Below the pieces are notes generated by a model, which saw only the letters and a program-made list of their open reading frames with translations, searched no databases and was not told where the DNA came from. A program made the translations under genes and the position numbers. Positions 1-8,379 of a stretch of DNA of 64,000 bases are shown piece after piece. The stretch lies in assembly GCF_014212495.1 (NCBI RefSeq), contig NZ_JACKZC010000005.1:309732-373731 (forward strand), given 5' to 3'. The first letter of the stretch is position 1; the number at the start of each line of letters is the position of its first letter. This DNA is from Pontibacter sp. Tf4. GTDB taxonomy: Bacteria; Bacteroidota; Bacteroidia; Cytophagales; Hymenobacteraceae.

Positions 1-380
1 TCCATATCCAGCCCAGCTGCAATCACGCGCACACCGCTGTTGGCAAGCTTTACGCAAACTTCCGCCAGGCCATCGTCAAAAAACTGGGCTTCGTCTATCC
101 CCACCACATCGCAGCTACCACCCAGCAGCAACATATCCTGAGCAAAATCGATGGGCGTAGAGCGGATGGCATTGGCGTTGTGCGACACCACATCCTCTTC
201 ATGGTAGCGTTTATCAACCGTTGGCTTAAATATCTCCACATTCTGCTTTGCAATCTTGGCACGGTTCAGCCTGCGGATAAGCTCTTCTGTCTTGCCCGAA
301 AACATTGATCCGCAGATCACTTCAATCCATCCCCTTCTCTGTGCCTGGCCTCCGCCGCCAACGCGTGGTTCTATAAACAT
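1..380 (-). CDS. tdk: Thymidine kinase, C-terminus cut by the window edge
   Basis: Phosphorylates thymidine to dTMP with ATP in the pyrimidine salvage pathway (cytosolic, type II TK family). The reading frame starts at ATG 378-380 with [11 protein letters not shown] and is open to the left edge. It shows the P-loop [14 protein letters not shown] around residues 26-39 and the Walker B / catalytic block VGIDEAQFF further on. The lasso, zinc-binding and C-terminal parts lie outside the window. The short Gly-rich N-terminal extension before [14 protein letters not shown] is usual for the Bacteroidota form as far as I know it. A ferredoxin gene lies upstream on the same strand, separated by a heptamer-repeat gap. 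Identity is clear from the motifs. Confidence 0.95.
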   Translation of the reverse strand, partial: MFIEPRVGGGGQAQRRGWIEVICGSMFSGKTEELIRRLNRAKIAKQNVEIFKPTVDKRYHEEDVVSHNANAIRSTPIDFAQDMLLLGGSCDVVGIDEAQFFDDGLAEVCVKLANSGVRVIAAGLDM

Positions 381-385
381 ATGTA

Positions 386-489
386 ATTGTTGATTGCTGG
401 TTGTTATTTGTTAAATTGTTGAAGGTTAAATTGTTTAATTGTCAGCCTGCTAAAAGAACAATCAACAATCAGCAATTTAACAATATAAC
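386..489. repeat. Inverted pair of degenerate heptamer arrays between the ferredoxin gene and tdk
   Basis: The left block (386-442) is built from variants of TTGTTGA (TTGCTGG, TTGTTAT, TTGTTAA and others, some 8 nt). The right block (457-489) reads ACAATCA, ACAATCA, GCAATTT, AACAATA, which is the complement of the left units. The two blocks can therefore pair into an imperfect hairpin. The same design recurs at 24895-24996, 31206-31349 and around the S23 ORF at 52135-52497. Confidence 0.7.
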
Positions 490-492
490 CAT

Positions 493-816
493 TTAACCTG
501 AGTAGCTCATGTGCGGTAGCTTGGTTTGCTCGGGTACTTTTCCGGTAACATCGCCACCACTTAACATACACTGGCAGGTAAGTCGTTCGTTATCTTTCAG
601 GCGGCCGTTGTTGCGGTAGCGTTGCTCGGCAGGGCTTAGCTCGCCGAGGTGCTCCATGCCATCCAAAACTATAATGCGGCAGGTAGTGCAGCGGCCTTTG
701 GTGCCGCAGGCGTGCATCCAGTCTATGCCGGCTGCCTGTATGGCCTTAAACAACGTCTGACCTTCGTCAACGGCTACATGGCGCTGATTCAGGTTTTGCA
801 CAATCAAATCCGGCAT
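493..816 (-). CDS. 2Fe-2S ferredoxin
   Basis: Small soluble electron carrier of 107 residues. Ligand cysteines for a plant/adrenodoxin-like [2Fe-2S] cluster are visible as C37-x5-C43-x2-C46 in HACGTKGRCTTC, with the fourth ligand at C81 (LTCQC; C83 is a near alternative). The sequence before them (VDEGQTLFKAIQAAGI) is the typical beta-grasp lead-in. The gene is on the same strand as tdk but separated by about 110 bp of repeats, so co-transcription is uncertain. It is divergent from the next gene, with only 36 bp between starts. The redox partner cannot be inferred from the neighbourhood. Confidence 0.9.
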   Translation of the reverse strand: MPDLIVQNLNQRHVAVDEGQTLFKAIQAAGIDWMHACGTKGRCTTCRIIVLDGMEHLGELSPAEQRYRNNGRLKDNERLTCQCMLSGGDVTGKVPEQTKLPHMSYSG

Positions 817-852
817 GTTACCTTTATACTTCAGAGAAGAAAGCTACTCCCA

Positions 853-1968
853 ATGGACGACAAATATAATCAATTACACCTTGAGCGGTACAGCAAAGAG
901 CTGGCAAATGTGTTGTGCGACCGCCATTTTGCCTCGCACGATACTATAAACGGCCCGCAATTGCTTCATTTTGCACCTGTTAAGCAGGTAAATCTTTTTG
1001 TGATAAAGGAATTGCTCCTGAAGTGGCACCAGGAGATGGCTAATCTGCGCAGTCCGTACTTCGATTTTGAAAGTGAGGATGTAAAGGAGGCCCTGCTGAA
1101 TTTTATGAACGTGCTCTCGCGCAAGATTAAAATGAAACGCCACGCTTTTGAGCCGCTGTTGCAGAAAGCCATTTACGATACGTTCCTGGTTGTGCTGGCG
1201 CCGGCTGCTACCCTGGAAGAGAAGTTTCTGCGCATTCAGGAGGAGATTACGCTACCTAAGCTGCACGAAAACCTGAAGTACATTGATATTGACAAGCCCT
1301 TGTTTGCCGGCTTTATCGAGACGCTTTCGTCCAGCAGCCGCGACCGTGATTACATAGTGAGCCGATTTAAACTATACCTGAACGCACACCGGGGCGAGCT
1401 TACCAAACTGGAAACTATAGTTAGCCAGTTTAACAGTTTGTTGCCGTTAAGTGCCGATGATATTGTAGCACCAGCGGCTCCTGCCCCGGTTGCCACGCCG
1501 GCACCTGAAGCTGCCAAGCCTACACCGGCCGCGCCAGAAGAAGAAAAAGACGTAGTGGCGCCAATACACATGGCCCAGCGCGAAGCAACTATAGTTACAC
1601 CACCTGCTGCTCCTAAAGCGACTGAGCACCACAACCTGAACGAGAAGTTTAAAGCGGCTGAACGCCCAACGCTGAACGAGAATTTTAAGAAAGCAGCACC
1701 TGCATCTTTGGCCGATGCACATACAAACCAGAAAATTGACTCGCTTAAAAATGCGATCTCGATAAACCAGCGCTTCAGCTTTATAAACGAATTGTTTGAT
1801 GGCGATAACCTGACCTATTACCAGGCCATACAGTCGCTGGATGCGATGGCAGACCCTGAGCAGGCCAGGCAATTTGTAACCCAGAACTTAGCTGCCAAGT
1901 ATGATTGGAGCAAGAAGCAAGAGCACGTACACAAACTGCTGCGCCTGATAGAGCGAAAGTTTGCATAA
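853..1968 (+). CDS. Conserved hypothetical protein with Ala/Pro-rich linker (Bacteroidota type)
   Basis: 371 residues from ATG 853 (MDDKYNQLHLERYSKELANV). The open frame extends upstream to 649, but that part overlaps the divergent ferredoxin gene and reads as antisense of it, so I reject the longer start. The protein has a helical N-terminal half, then a low-complexity linker rich in Ala, Pro, Thr and Val (about residues 205-275), then two short similar stretches (HNLNEKFKAAE / PTLNENFKKAA). A conserved-looking C-terminal helical region follows (ISINQRFSFINELF to the end). There is no signal peptide or membrane segment. I recognise the C-terminal block as recurring in Bacteroidota hypothetical proteins but know no function. 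It is followed by a clear terminator. Confidence 0.8.
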   Translation: MDDKYNQLHLERYSKELANVLCDRHFASHDTINGPQLLHFAPVKQVNLFVIKELLLKWHQEMANLRSPYFDFESEDVKEALLNFMNVLSRKIKMKRHAFEPLLQKAIYDTFLVVLAPAATLEEKFLRIQEEITLPKLHENLKYIDIDKPLFAGFIETLSSSSRDRDYIVSRFKLYLNAHRGELTKLETIVSQFNSLLPLSADDIVAPAAPAPVATPAPEAAKPTPAAPEEEKDVVAPIHMAQREATIVTPPAAPKATEHHNLNEKFKAAERPTLNENFKKAAPASLADAHTNQKIDSLKNAISINQRFSFINELFDGDNLTYYQAIQSLDAMADPEQARQFVTQNLAAKYDWSKKQEHVHKLLRLIERKFA

Positions 1969-1991
1969 GCTTATTTAGCTTAAACCATATC

Positions 1992-2023
1992 AAAAGCTCA
2001 TGCAAACCGTATGAGCTTTTTTT
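1992..2023 (+). terminator. Rho-independent terminator after the 371-residue hypothetical gene
   Basis: Stem AAAAGCTCAT / ATGAGCTTTT with the 9-nt loop GCAAACCGT, followed by a T run. It lies about 25 bp after the stop codon at 1966-1968. The remaining gap to 2262 is AT-rich and contains no further feature I can support. Confidence 0.85.
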
Positions 2024-2261
2024 ATGAGGGGGTATTCTTACAAACGGCAGTACATCAGGCGGGTGTGCAGCATGTAAAAAAACTTATTTATTCTGCTGTT
2101 GGCAGCTATTGCAAATAATAATCCGAAATGCTAATTATGCAGTTGCATTGGCATTTTTTAGCAGAAATTACCGCCAAAACGCAGCTTAAAAATTACGCTA
2201 TAACTGACACAAACAGAAAATTAGCCCGTACTATCAACTTTAAAACATTTTATATTTAGCC

Positions 2262-2648
2262 ATGAGAGACGATTTCGATTACGACGACGATTTGAGCTTC
2301 AATGATTTTGATGAGGAAGAGGATGATGATGACTTCGGAATGACGTTTGAAGAGGATCTGTATCTCATGATACGGGAAAAACTTCGTGACACCGTTCAGG
2401 AGTTTAAAGGGCAGTACCCGATGCTCAAAAAGCTGGAGAACGCCATCAGCAACTTTAAAGTAAACGCCAAAAACACCGACGACTCCAAGTTTTACCCGTT
2501 GGCTGCTAAATTACTGAGCGAGCACATTAAGCCGCTTACTGAAGAATCAGAAGAGATAGAGGAGATCTACAACAACATGCAGACCGACATTGCCCGCTTT
2601 AAAAATCAGCGTGCACACGGCCATGAAGGCGAGTTCTACTTATCTTAA
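2262..2648 (+). CDS. Small acidic conserved hypothetical protein
   Basis: 128 residues. The first 30 are extremely acidic (runs such as DYDDDLSFNDFDEEEDDDD), followed by a predicted all-helical region (EEDLYLMIREKLRDTVQEF to KPLTEESEEIEEIYNN). There are no Cys residues, signal peptide or membrane segment. It is a monocistronic unit: the upstream gap carries no gene and a strong terminator follows at 2671. I do not recognise the family. The acidic head plus helical body could suit a protein-binding or nucleic-acid-mimic role, but that is speculation. Confidence 0.75.
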   Translation: MRDDFDYDDDLSFNDFDEEEDDDDFGMTFEEDLYLMIREKLRDTVQEFKGQYPMLKKLENAISNFKVNAKNTDDSKFYPLAAKLLSEHIKPLTEESEEIEEIYNNMQTDIARFKNQRAHGHEGEFYLS

Positions 2649-2670
2649 GCATACAAAGTAAAAGCACACA

Positions 2671-2705
2671 AAAGCCACTCTTGTAACAAGGAGTGGCTTT
2701 TTCGT
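2671..2705 (+). terminator. Rho-independent terminator after the acidic hypothetical gene
   Basis: Hairpin AAAGCCACTC / GAGTGGCTTT with loop TTGTAACAAG, followed by TTTTCG and TTTTTA. It starts 23 bp after the stop codon. Confidence 0.85.
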
Positions 2706-2737
2706 TTTTATAGTTCCAGATATCATGATTGGTGCCT

Positions 2738-2857
2738 TCGCTCGCGTCCCGCGAGTGTAAGCTATCTGGTGGCGTCTCGCCTTGTTTATGGCAACTATAG
2801 TAGATCAGTGTAGCGGCCAGAGTCCGCAGGTAACTCACACTCGCGGGACGCGAGCGA
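2738..2857. repeat. Perfect 21-bp inverted repeat, GC-rich, 78-bp spacer
   Basis: The left arm 2738-2758 contains CTCGCGTCCCGCGAGTGT. The right arm 2837-2857 is its exact reverse complement. Each arm is itself nearly palindromic (CTCGCG-3nt-CGCGAG). The word GCGAGTGTA recurs near 3083 and 3122, linking this pair to the hairpin element at 3001-3101. I see no ORF in the spacer. The pattern is REP/BIME-like or that of a small non-autonomous element. The gap 2706-3131 otherwise contains only AACTATAG copies. Confidence 0.75.
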
Positions 2858-3000
2858 GGACATTTACTCTGTAAACTATAGTTTTATAGTTGAGGCTATA
2901 GTTAATCCTTGCTTTTTCAAAGCAAAGCAAGTTACAAACTGGCTGCCATACACAACCACCTGTTACCGCTGCGCTCAAACTGGCGGTATGGTATTTTGCT

Positions 3001-3101
3001 GGCGCGGATCTGTGATCCGTGTCTAATTATAAAGTCGAATTTGTAATCCGACTGGGCCAGAGGCCCAACTATAGTCTGACACGAGTGTAGACGCTCGCGC
3101 C
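3001..3101. repeat. 101-bp REP-like composite of four short hairpins with matching ends
   Basis: In order: GGATC-TGT-GATCC (within 3001-3023), AGTCGAATT-TGT-AATCCGACT (3033-3053), GGGCC-AGA-GGCCC (3054-3066) and GAGTG-TAGA-CGCTC (within 3078-3101). The element begins GGCGCG..GTGTC and ends GACAC..CGCGCC, so the two terminal hairpins are flanked by the same words in inverted orientation. It resembles REP/BIME arrays mobilised by RAYT (IS200/IS605-related) transposases in other bacteria. No such transposase gene lies in the window. Confidence 0.65.
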
Positions 3102-3131
3102 ATAGTTTATCGCTTGCGTTCAGCGAGTGTA

Positions 3132-3749
3132 TTACATCTTCAGCAGTATCTTTTTGGCATGACTTATTTGTCCGCCTTTACTGAGCAGGTGCTCTTTTTT
3201 CAGCTCAAAGCTGTTAGCATCTATCGGCCGGCTGGCATCTTCAATTAGTGTGGTTTTAAAGCCCTGCTCCAGGCCATCCAAAGCGGTGAAGTATACACAG
3301 AAATCGCTGGCCAGTCCGCAAACCCAGATCTCTGTTACACCGCGGCCTTTCAGATAGGCTCCCAGCCCGGTTGCCTTGCGGTGTCCGTTATCGAAAAAAC
3401 CGCTATAGCTGTCTATGCCGTGCTCCATGCCTTTCCGGAAAATGGCTTCTACATGGTTCATGTTCAGCTCCGGGCTAAACTCCGCGCCACGTGTGCCCTG
3501 CACGCAATGGTCGGGCCACAGCACCTGCTCCAACCCTTCCAGGTCAATCTTCTCAAAAACGCTCTTCCCTTCGTGTGCCGATGCAAAGCTTTTATGCCCG
3601 GCAGGGTGCCAGTCCTGGGTAGCAACTATAAGGTCGGCGTAGCTTTGTAGTTCGTTTATGAGCGGAATGATCTCGTCTCCACCCGGTACGGCCAGCGCAC
3701 CGCCCGGCAGAAAATCATGCTGCACATCTACTATAATCAATGCTTTCAT
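3132..3749 (-). CDS. pncA: Nicotinamidase / pyrazinamidase
   Basis: Hydrolyses nicotinamide to nicotinate in the NAD salvage pathway. The 205-residue isochorismatase-fold enzyme shows the catalytic triad D8 (VDVQHDF), K106 (IFRKG) and C151 (GLASDFC). Metal ligands of the DxH type lie in TQDWHPAGH (D46, H48, H52), and WPDHCVQGT (H81) is a conserved substrate-site block. Length matches the family. The start is 2 bp downstream of the pncB stop on the same strand, so the two consecutive salvage enzymes form an operon (pncB then pncA). The downstream gap is the repeat-rich 2706-3131 region. Confidence 0.95.
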   Translation of the reverse strand: MKALIIVDVQHDFLPGGALAVPGGDEIIPLINELQSYADLIVATQDWHPAGHKSFASAHEGKSVFEKIDLEGLEQVLWPDHCVQGTRGAEFSPELNMNHVEAIFRKGMEHGIDSYSGFFDNGHRKATGLGAYLKGRGVTEIWVCGLASDFCVYFTALDGLEQGFKTTLIEDASRPIDANSFELKKEHLLSKGGQISHAKKILLKM

Positions 3750-3751
3750 TA

Positions 3752-5191
3752 CTATAAACTGTCTTTTTTATACTTGTTTCGGAGCTCGGTGCGCAGGTCG
3801 TAAAGTTTCTTGCTCAGGCCTACTTTGTAAATATGCGGATTCTCGAAGCGTTTATACTCATCTGTTAACTTACTCAGGCGTTCGGCTGCATAATCGGCTA
3901 CTTCCAGTATCGGGGTTGGTGTAATGGTTAATTCCCCGTGCTTCATTACAGGTTGTAACAGCGGCTGCGAACTATAGCCTTTCAGCGTCATTCTTTTGTC
4001 GGGTTCGTACGGGTGATGGATGGCCTCCGGTGCAGCTTCATTTTCCAGGGCAACGGCATCAGCTATAAAATTACCGGCATCGTCGTGGTAGCGGTATACC
4101 TGTTTCAGGCCAGGCAGTGTCGTTTTTTTGATATTCTCGGAAAGCTTCAGGCGCGGCTCGCCATCGGCCATGCTTAATTTATATACGCCATCGAGGGCAG
4201 CATCGGGTTTGCCGGTTACAAGGCTTGTACCAACGCCAAAAATATCTATCGGGGCACCCTGGTCAAACAGGCTTTTCACAATGTACTCATCCAACTGGTT
4301 CGATACCACAATCTTCACATAGCTCAGGCCTGCGGCATCCAGCATCTGGCGGGCCTGTTTTGCCAGGTAGGCAAGGTCGCCGCTGTCCAGTCGTATGCCC
4401 ATCAGTTTGTGGCCCTGCTGCTCCATTTCTTTGGCAACGGTAATGGCATTAGGCACTCCGATCTTCAGGGTATCATAGGTATCAACCAGCAGCACACAGC
4501 CCTGCGGATTTACTTTGGCAAAATCACGGAAGGCCGTCAGTTCGTCGTCGTAGCTCTGGATGTAGGCATGCGCTATAGTTCCGACGGCCGGCACTCCATA
4601 CACTTTAGCACCCAGCACATTGGATGTACTTGTAAAGCCGCCTGTTATAGCGGCCCGTGTTGCCAGCATACCGCCCACCCCCTGCGCCCTGCGCAAACCA
4701 AACTCACTGAGCACAGCACCACGCGCCACCTGTTTTATACGCGCCGCCTTGGTAGCGATCAATGACTGAAAGTTTAGGTAGTTCAGCAGGGCGGTTTCTA
4801 CTAACTGTGCCTCTACCAGGTTGCCCTGCACGCGCACCAGCGGCTCCTGCGGAAAAACCACTTCTCCTTCGCGCATACTATACACCGTGCCCTTAAACCT
4901 GAAATCACGGAGGAACTCCAGGAATTCGTCGTTAAAGTTCGTCGTCCTGTGCAGCCAGTCAATGTCATCGCTGCTGAACTTAAACTCCTGCAGCAGGGCC
5001 AGCACTTCGCCTAAACCCGAAAAAATGGTAAAGCCACCGTTATAAGGCTGTTTGCGGTAAAAATAATCGAAGGCTACCTGCTCGTTGTGGCGGTTATAGT
5101 TGTAGTGCGAGTGCGCCATCGATAGCTGGTACATATCTGTGTACAGAGCAGAGGTCAGATCGGCGTCAGAAGTGTGTTGCATGCGTGGCAT
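3752..5191 (-). CDS. pncB: Nicotinate phosphoribosyltransferase
   Basis: Makes nicotinate mononucleotide from nicotinate and PRPP, the committed step of the Preiss-Handler route. The product is 479 residues. Visible family blocks: TSTSNVLGAKVYGVPAVGTI (around 187-206) with the following His (AHAY, H208, expected phosphorylated His), and the phosphate-binding GIRLDSGDL (265-273). The C-terminal region with Arg/Lys-rich YKVGLSKKLYDLR is also typical. A second ATG three codons in (MPRMQHT) could be the true start. It lies upstream of pncA with a 2-bp gap and supplies the next reaction after PncA, so the two act together. The promoter probably lies in the 5192-5334 gap shared with divergent moxR. 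Confidence 0.95.
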   Translation of the reverse strand: MPRMQHTSDADLTSALYTDMYQLSMAHSHYNYNRHNEQVAFDYFYRKQPYNGGFTIFSGLGEVLALLQEFKFSSDDIDWLHRTTNFNDEFLEFLRDFRFKGTVYSMREGEVVFPQEPLVRVQGNLVEAQLVETALLNYLNFQSLIATKAARIKQVARGAVLSEFGLRRAQGVGGMLATRAAITGGFTSTSNVLGAKVYGVPAVGTIAHAYIQSYDDELTAFRDFAKVNPQGCVLLVDTYDTLKIGVPNAITVAKEMEQQGHKLMGIRLDSGDLAYLAKQARQMLDAAGLSYVKIVVSNQLDEYIVKSLFDQGAPIDIFGVGTSLVTGKPDAALDGVYKLSMADGEPRLKLSENIKKTTLPGLKQVYRYHDDAGNFIADAVALENEAAPEAIHHPYEPDKRMTLKGYSSQPLLQPVMKHGELTITPTPILEVADYAAERLSKLTDEYKRFENPHIYKVGLSKKLYDLRTELRNKYKKDSL

Positions 5192-5334
5192 GTTTTAAGG
5201 TTATTGTAAGTCCTAACTATAGTTGATTTCTATACCATAACTATAGTTTTATTGTTCTGCTACTGTTGCTTTGGCACAATAGCGTAGCAGAAGTGGCGTA
5301 ATATAGCTATATTGGAGTCGTTTTTCCAGAACCT

Positions 5335-6336
5335 ATGAGTTTTATGCCAGCAGAAGAAATTGCATACCTGGACCGTGTAAAGGCGAATCAGCAAAAGATA
5401 AAGCAGGTTTTCAGTGAAGTAGGGAAAGTAGTGGTGGGCCAGCAATACATGGTAAACCGTCTGCTGATCGGTTTGTTTACCGGTGGCCACATTCTGCTGG
5501 AAGGTGTGCCCGGTCTGGCAAAAACCCTTACCATCAACTCGCTTTCCAAAGCCCTGCGCTTAGATTTTCAACGCATCCAGTTCACCCCGGACCTGCTGCC
5601 ATCCGACCTGATCGGGACAATGATCTATAACCAGAATGCCTCTATGTTTGAGGTAAAGAAAGGGCCGATCTTTGCCAACCTGATACTGGCCGACGAAGTG
5701 AACCGCTCACCGGCCAAGGTGCAGTCGGCGCTGCTGGAGGCCATGCAGGAAAAACAGGTAACTATAGGCGAAACAACCTACAAACTGGATCTGCCTTTCC
5801 TGGTACTGGCCACGCAAAACCCCGTAGAGCACGAAGGTACGTACCCGCTCCCGGAAGCACAGGTAGACCGTTTTATGATGAAGGTATACATCGACTACCC
5901 TAAAAAGTCTGATGAGCTGGAAATTATGCGCCGCATGGCCAACATGTCTTTCAACGATACCATCAACACCATTCTTTCCAAAGAAGATATTTTCGCGATA
6001 CGGAACGAGATAAACCAGGTGCAGCTTTCCGAAACGCTGGAACGCTACATTATAGAGCTGGTTTTCGCTACCCGCCGCCCTGCCGAATACGACCTGAACG
6101 AGTTTGCGCCTTACATCCAGTTTGGGGTATCGCCGCGTGCCAGCATTGCCTTAAACCGTGCCGCCCGCGCCGTAGCCTATTTTGATGAGCGGGACTATGT
6201 GCTGCCGGAGGATATTAAAGAAGTAGCGCACGATGTGATGAACCACCGCATCATCCTGAACTATGAAGCTGAAGCCGATGGCATCCGGACAAAAGATTTT
6301 ATAGAAGCCATCCTGCGCAAGGTTCCGATCAGTTAA
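5335..6336 (+). CDS. MoxR-family AAA+ ATPase
   Basis: 333-residue AAA+ ATPase. Walker A is GVPGLAKT (57-64), Walker B LILADE (116-121), sensor 1 ATQNP (159-163), and an Arg-containing QVDRF block lies at 177-180. The C-terminal helical lid ends IRTKDFIEAILRKVPIS. MoxR proteins act as chaperone-like ATPases, usually beside DUF58/VWA genes. Here no such partner is adjacent: the gene stands alone between divergent pncB and a convergent DUF2520 gene. The exact substrate is therefore unknown. Confidence 0.9.
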   Translation: MSFMPAEEIAYLDRVKANQQKIKQVFSEVGKVVVGQQYMVNRLLIGLFTGGHILLEGVPGLAKTLTINSLSKALRLDFQRIQFTPDLLPSDLIGTMIYNQNASMFEVKKGPIFANLILADEVNRSPAKVQSALLEAMQEKQVTIGETTYKLDLPFLVLATQNPVEHEGTYPLPEAQVDRFMMKVYIDYPKKSDELEIMRRMANMSFNDTINTILSKEDIFAIRNEINQVQLSETLERYIIELVFATRRPAEYDLNEFAPYIQFGVSPRASIALNRAARAVAYFDERDYVLPEDIKEVAHDVMNHRIILNYEAEADGIRTKDFIEAILRKVPIS

Positions 6337-6350
6337 AATCAACCTATAGT

Positions 6351-7130
6351 TTATCCTTTTTTGCTCCTGTGCTGTATGCTGTCGGTCAGCAGGCGGTATA
6401 GTTGCTGTAGTTCGGGTTCGGTTTGCAGCAGGCGCAGGTGCTCTTCTATCACGTTCTGGTCATGGCGGATGGCAGGCCCTGTTTGTACAGTAAATGGATG
6501 GTGCGCCGTAGCCTTCTCTATAGTTTCCTGAACAAGCGGTTGTAACAGATTTATGGGGAGACCTGCGTGCTGCAACAACTCGTGGCTGATGCCCAACAGG
6601 TGGTTTGTAAAGTTACACGCAAATACCGCAGCCAAATGCAACTGCTTCCTTTTCTCTGAATCTACGCGCGCTACCTGCCGGCTAATGCTTTGTGCCAGTT
6701 CCTCCAGTACTTTTGTTGTTTCCTCCATCACGCCTTCTACCAGCACAGGCACCTGCTGCAGATCCACGGGTTTCTGCTTCGAGAACGTCTGCAAGGGGTA
6801 AAATACGCCGGCCCTTTCACCAGCTATAGTTTGCAGCACCGTTAGCGGCTGCGACCCGGATGTATGCGCCAATATCGCTCCTGGTTTTACTTTCAGCTCG
6901 TTTGCCACCGCAACTATAACCGCATCCGGTACAGCTATCAGTACAACATCCGTCGCTATAGTTGTGAAATCCAGACTTTGGGTTGCAAGTGTATCAGACA
7001 ACCGCCTTGAAAGCTCTTTGGCATGCGCTAACGTGCGGCTGTAAATGGCTGTTATCTTATGCCCTGCCGCCTGTAATGCCGGTGCCAGGTGCCAGGCCAC
7101 ATTTCCGGCTCCAACTATAGTTATGTTCAT
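6351..7130 (-). CDS. Rossmann-fold / DUF2520 domain protein
   Basis: 259 residues from MNITIVGAGNVAWHLAPAL, with the NAD(P)-binding GAGNVA motif at 7-12. A DUF2520-type C-terminal helical domain follows (KRKQLHLAAVFACNFTNHLLG). I chose ATG 7128-7130 over the longer frame start (7154) because it overlaps the upstream glycosyltransferase stop codon as ATGA, a classical translational-coupling arrangement. The family is related to F420/NADP oxidoreductases and ketopantoate-reductase-like proteins, but no substrate is established. It is convergent with moxR. Confidence 0.85.
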   Translation of the reverse strand: MNITIVGAGNVAWHLAPALQAAGHKITAIYSRTLAHAKELSRRLSDTLATQSLDFTTIATDVVLIAVPDAVIVAVANELKVKPGAILAHTSGSQPLTVLQTIAGERAGVFYPLQTFSKQKPVDLQQVPVLVEGVMEETTKVLEELAQSISRQVARVDSEKRKQLHLAAVFACNFTNHLLGISHELLQHAGLPINLLQPLVQETIEKATAHHPFTVQTGPAIRHDQNVIEEHLRLLQTEPELQQLYRLLTDSIQHRSKKG

Positions 7131-8266
7131 TGGTCGTATCTTGTGCTGAGCCATTCTTTTAATGTTTCAATTGGCACGGTAAAGTCTTCAATTTCGTCTC
7201 CGCTTGTGCCAATTATGGGTGTATAGTTAAAATCCAGGCCTTTGCATAACAGCATGTATCGCCCTTTAATAATGTTGGCAGGATGGAATTCTACCACCTG
7301 GCATTTTTCTGCAAAAAGTAAATTTGTAAGACCGGCCCCATGCGGCGAAATAATGGCTTCAGCATCGTAAAAGGTCTGAACTTGCTGCTGATAACTTAAC
7401 TCTTCTGACCAGACAATTTTAAAGTTATACTGTTTGAGCAGTTCTATGATAGCAGGCTCATTTAACGCACGGCGGAATCTGGCTTTTGAGCGGCTCACAT
7501 AAATCCGTTGCTTTGGGTTATCGCGCTTAATGCTAAAGCTACTCCAAACACCTTCCCGTAGCCACTTGCTCACTTCCGGCGGCATGTATCCACTGAAGGA
7601 TGCCGTGATAAAAGATGGTAAGTAAAAGTTTGAAATTTTTATCCGGTGATGCTTGCTGATGTATTTGATCTTAATGTTTGGGTGATCCTTAAGCAGATAC
7701 TCCAGCGTGTGCTTCTGATAAGGATGAGCACCTTTCCACATCAGCAATGTAACGGGCTCCGTAACGGTCTTTGCCAAAATGTAAGCCCTTGGCAGGCTAT
7801 CTATAAACCAGAGCGATATATTATTATCAGCCCAGTGGCTATGCTGTATGGTCGTATAGATACCGCTTTTATAGTTATGGGGCAGCATAACCGTGAAATC
7901 CCGGAACGCCTTGCATCTTGTGATTCTATCCACACTCAGCCCTGATTCAACTATAAGCTTATCCCCCATCTTTATTACACCTGTGTTGCTCAGGTAAGTA
8001 ACATCCTGCAGCTTGTAAAGTGATAACTCTTTCTGACGATGTCCTAACGCATAGTCTGCATCAAAGTAATTATACGAAGCAGCGCAGACCTTCAAGAACT
8101 CCTTTTCTTCCGGCGTAAACGACAGTTCATATGCCTGGGTAAGATTTACCTTTTCACCGCGCCCATGCAGGTAGGTATAGTAGGGATAGTAGTTTACAAG
8201 CCTGAGTGCTACATAAAACGCACTGTTTACTTTCCGTTTAAGCACCTTTAAAAAAGTAGAACTCAT
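7127..8266 (-). CDS. Glycosyltransferase family 61 (DUF563) protein
   Basis: 379 residues. Family marks are RIYVSRSKARFRRALNE (254-270) and the C-terminal ISPHGAGLTNLLFAEKCQVV block (306-325), which in GT61 binds the nucleotide sugar. There is no signal peptide. GT61 proteins transfer pentoses or other sugars onto cell-surface glycans. Acceptor and donor cannot be told from sequence. It is the first gene of a two-gene unit with the DUF2520 protein (4-nt overlap) and is separated from the ccm operon by a terminator. Confidence 0.8.
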   Translation of the reverse strand: MSSTFLKVLKRKVNSAFYVALRLVNYYPYYTYLHGRGEKVNLTQAYELSFTPEEKEFLKVCAASYNYFDADYALGHRQKELSLYKLQDVTYLSNTGVIKMGDKLIVESGLSVDRITRCKAFRDFTVMLPHNYKSGIYTTIQHSHWADNNISLWFIDSLPRAYILAKTVTEPVTLLMWKGAHPYQKHTLEYLLKDHPNIKIKYISKHHRIKISNFYLPSFITASFSGYMPPEVSKWLREGVWSSFSIKRDNPKQRIYVSRSKARFRRALNEPAIIELLKQYNFKIVWSEELSYQQQVQTFYDAEAIISPHGAGLTNLLFAEKCQVVEFHPANIIKGRYMLLCKGLDFNYTPIIGTSGDEIEDFTVPIETLKEWLSTRYDQ

Positions 8267-8328
8267 GCCTTGTATAGCTTAAGAAATAGAGCAGTTTATA
8301 GTATAAAGTTGTGGGTGCCCTAAAATAC

Positions 8329-8355
8329 AAAAAGGCGGGCAATGCCCGCCTTTTT
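8329..8355 (-). terminator. Terminator of the ccm operon
   Basis: Near-symmetric hairpin AAAAAGGCGGGC-AAT-GCCCGCCTTTTT lying 25 bp after the ccmF stop. It should also work for transcripts on the plus strand, but none is expected there. Confidence 0.9.
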
Positions 8356-8379
8356 GCTATACTTAATTACAAAATGTAT

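Noticed and set aside
649..852. Upstream extension of the 371-residue hypothetical protein
   Set aside because: It overlaps the divergent ferredoxin gene and reads as its antisense; ATG 853 gives a normal start.
2599..2838. 79-residue minus-strand frame near 2.7 kb
   Set aside because: It crosses a terminator and a GC-rich inverted repeat and overlaps the end of a real gene.
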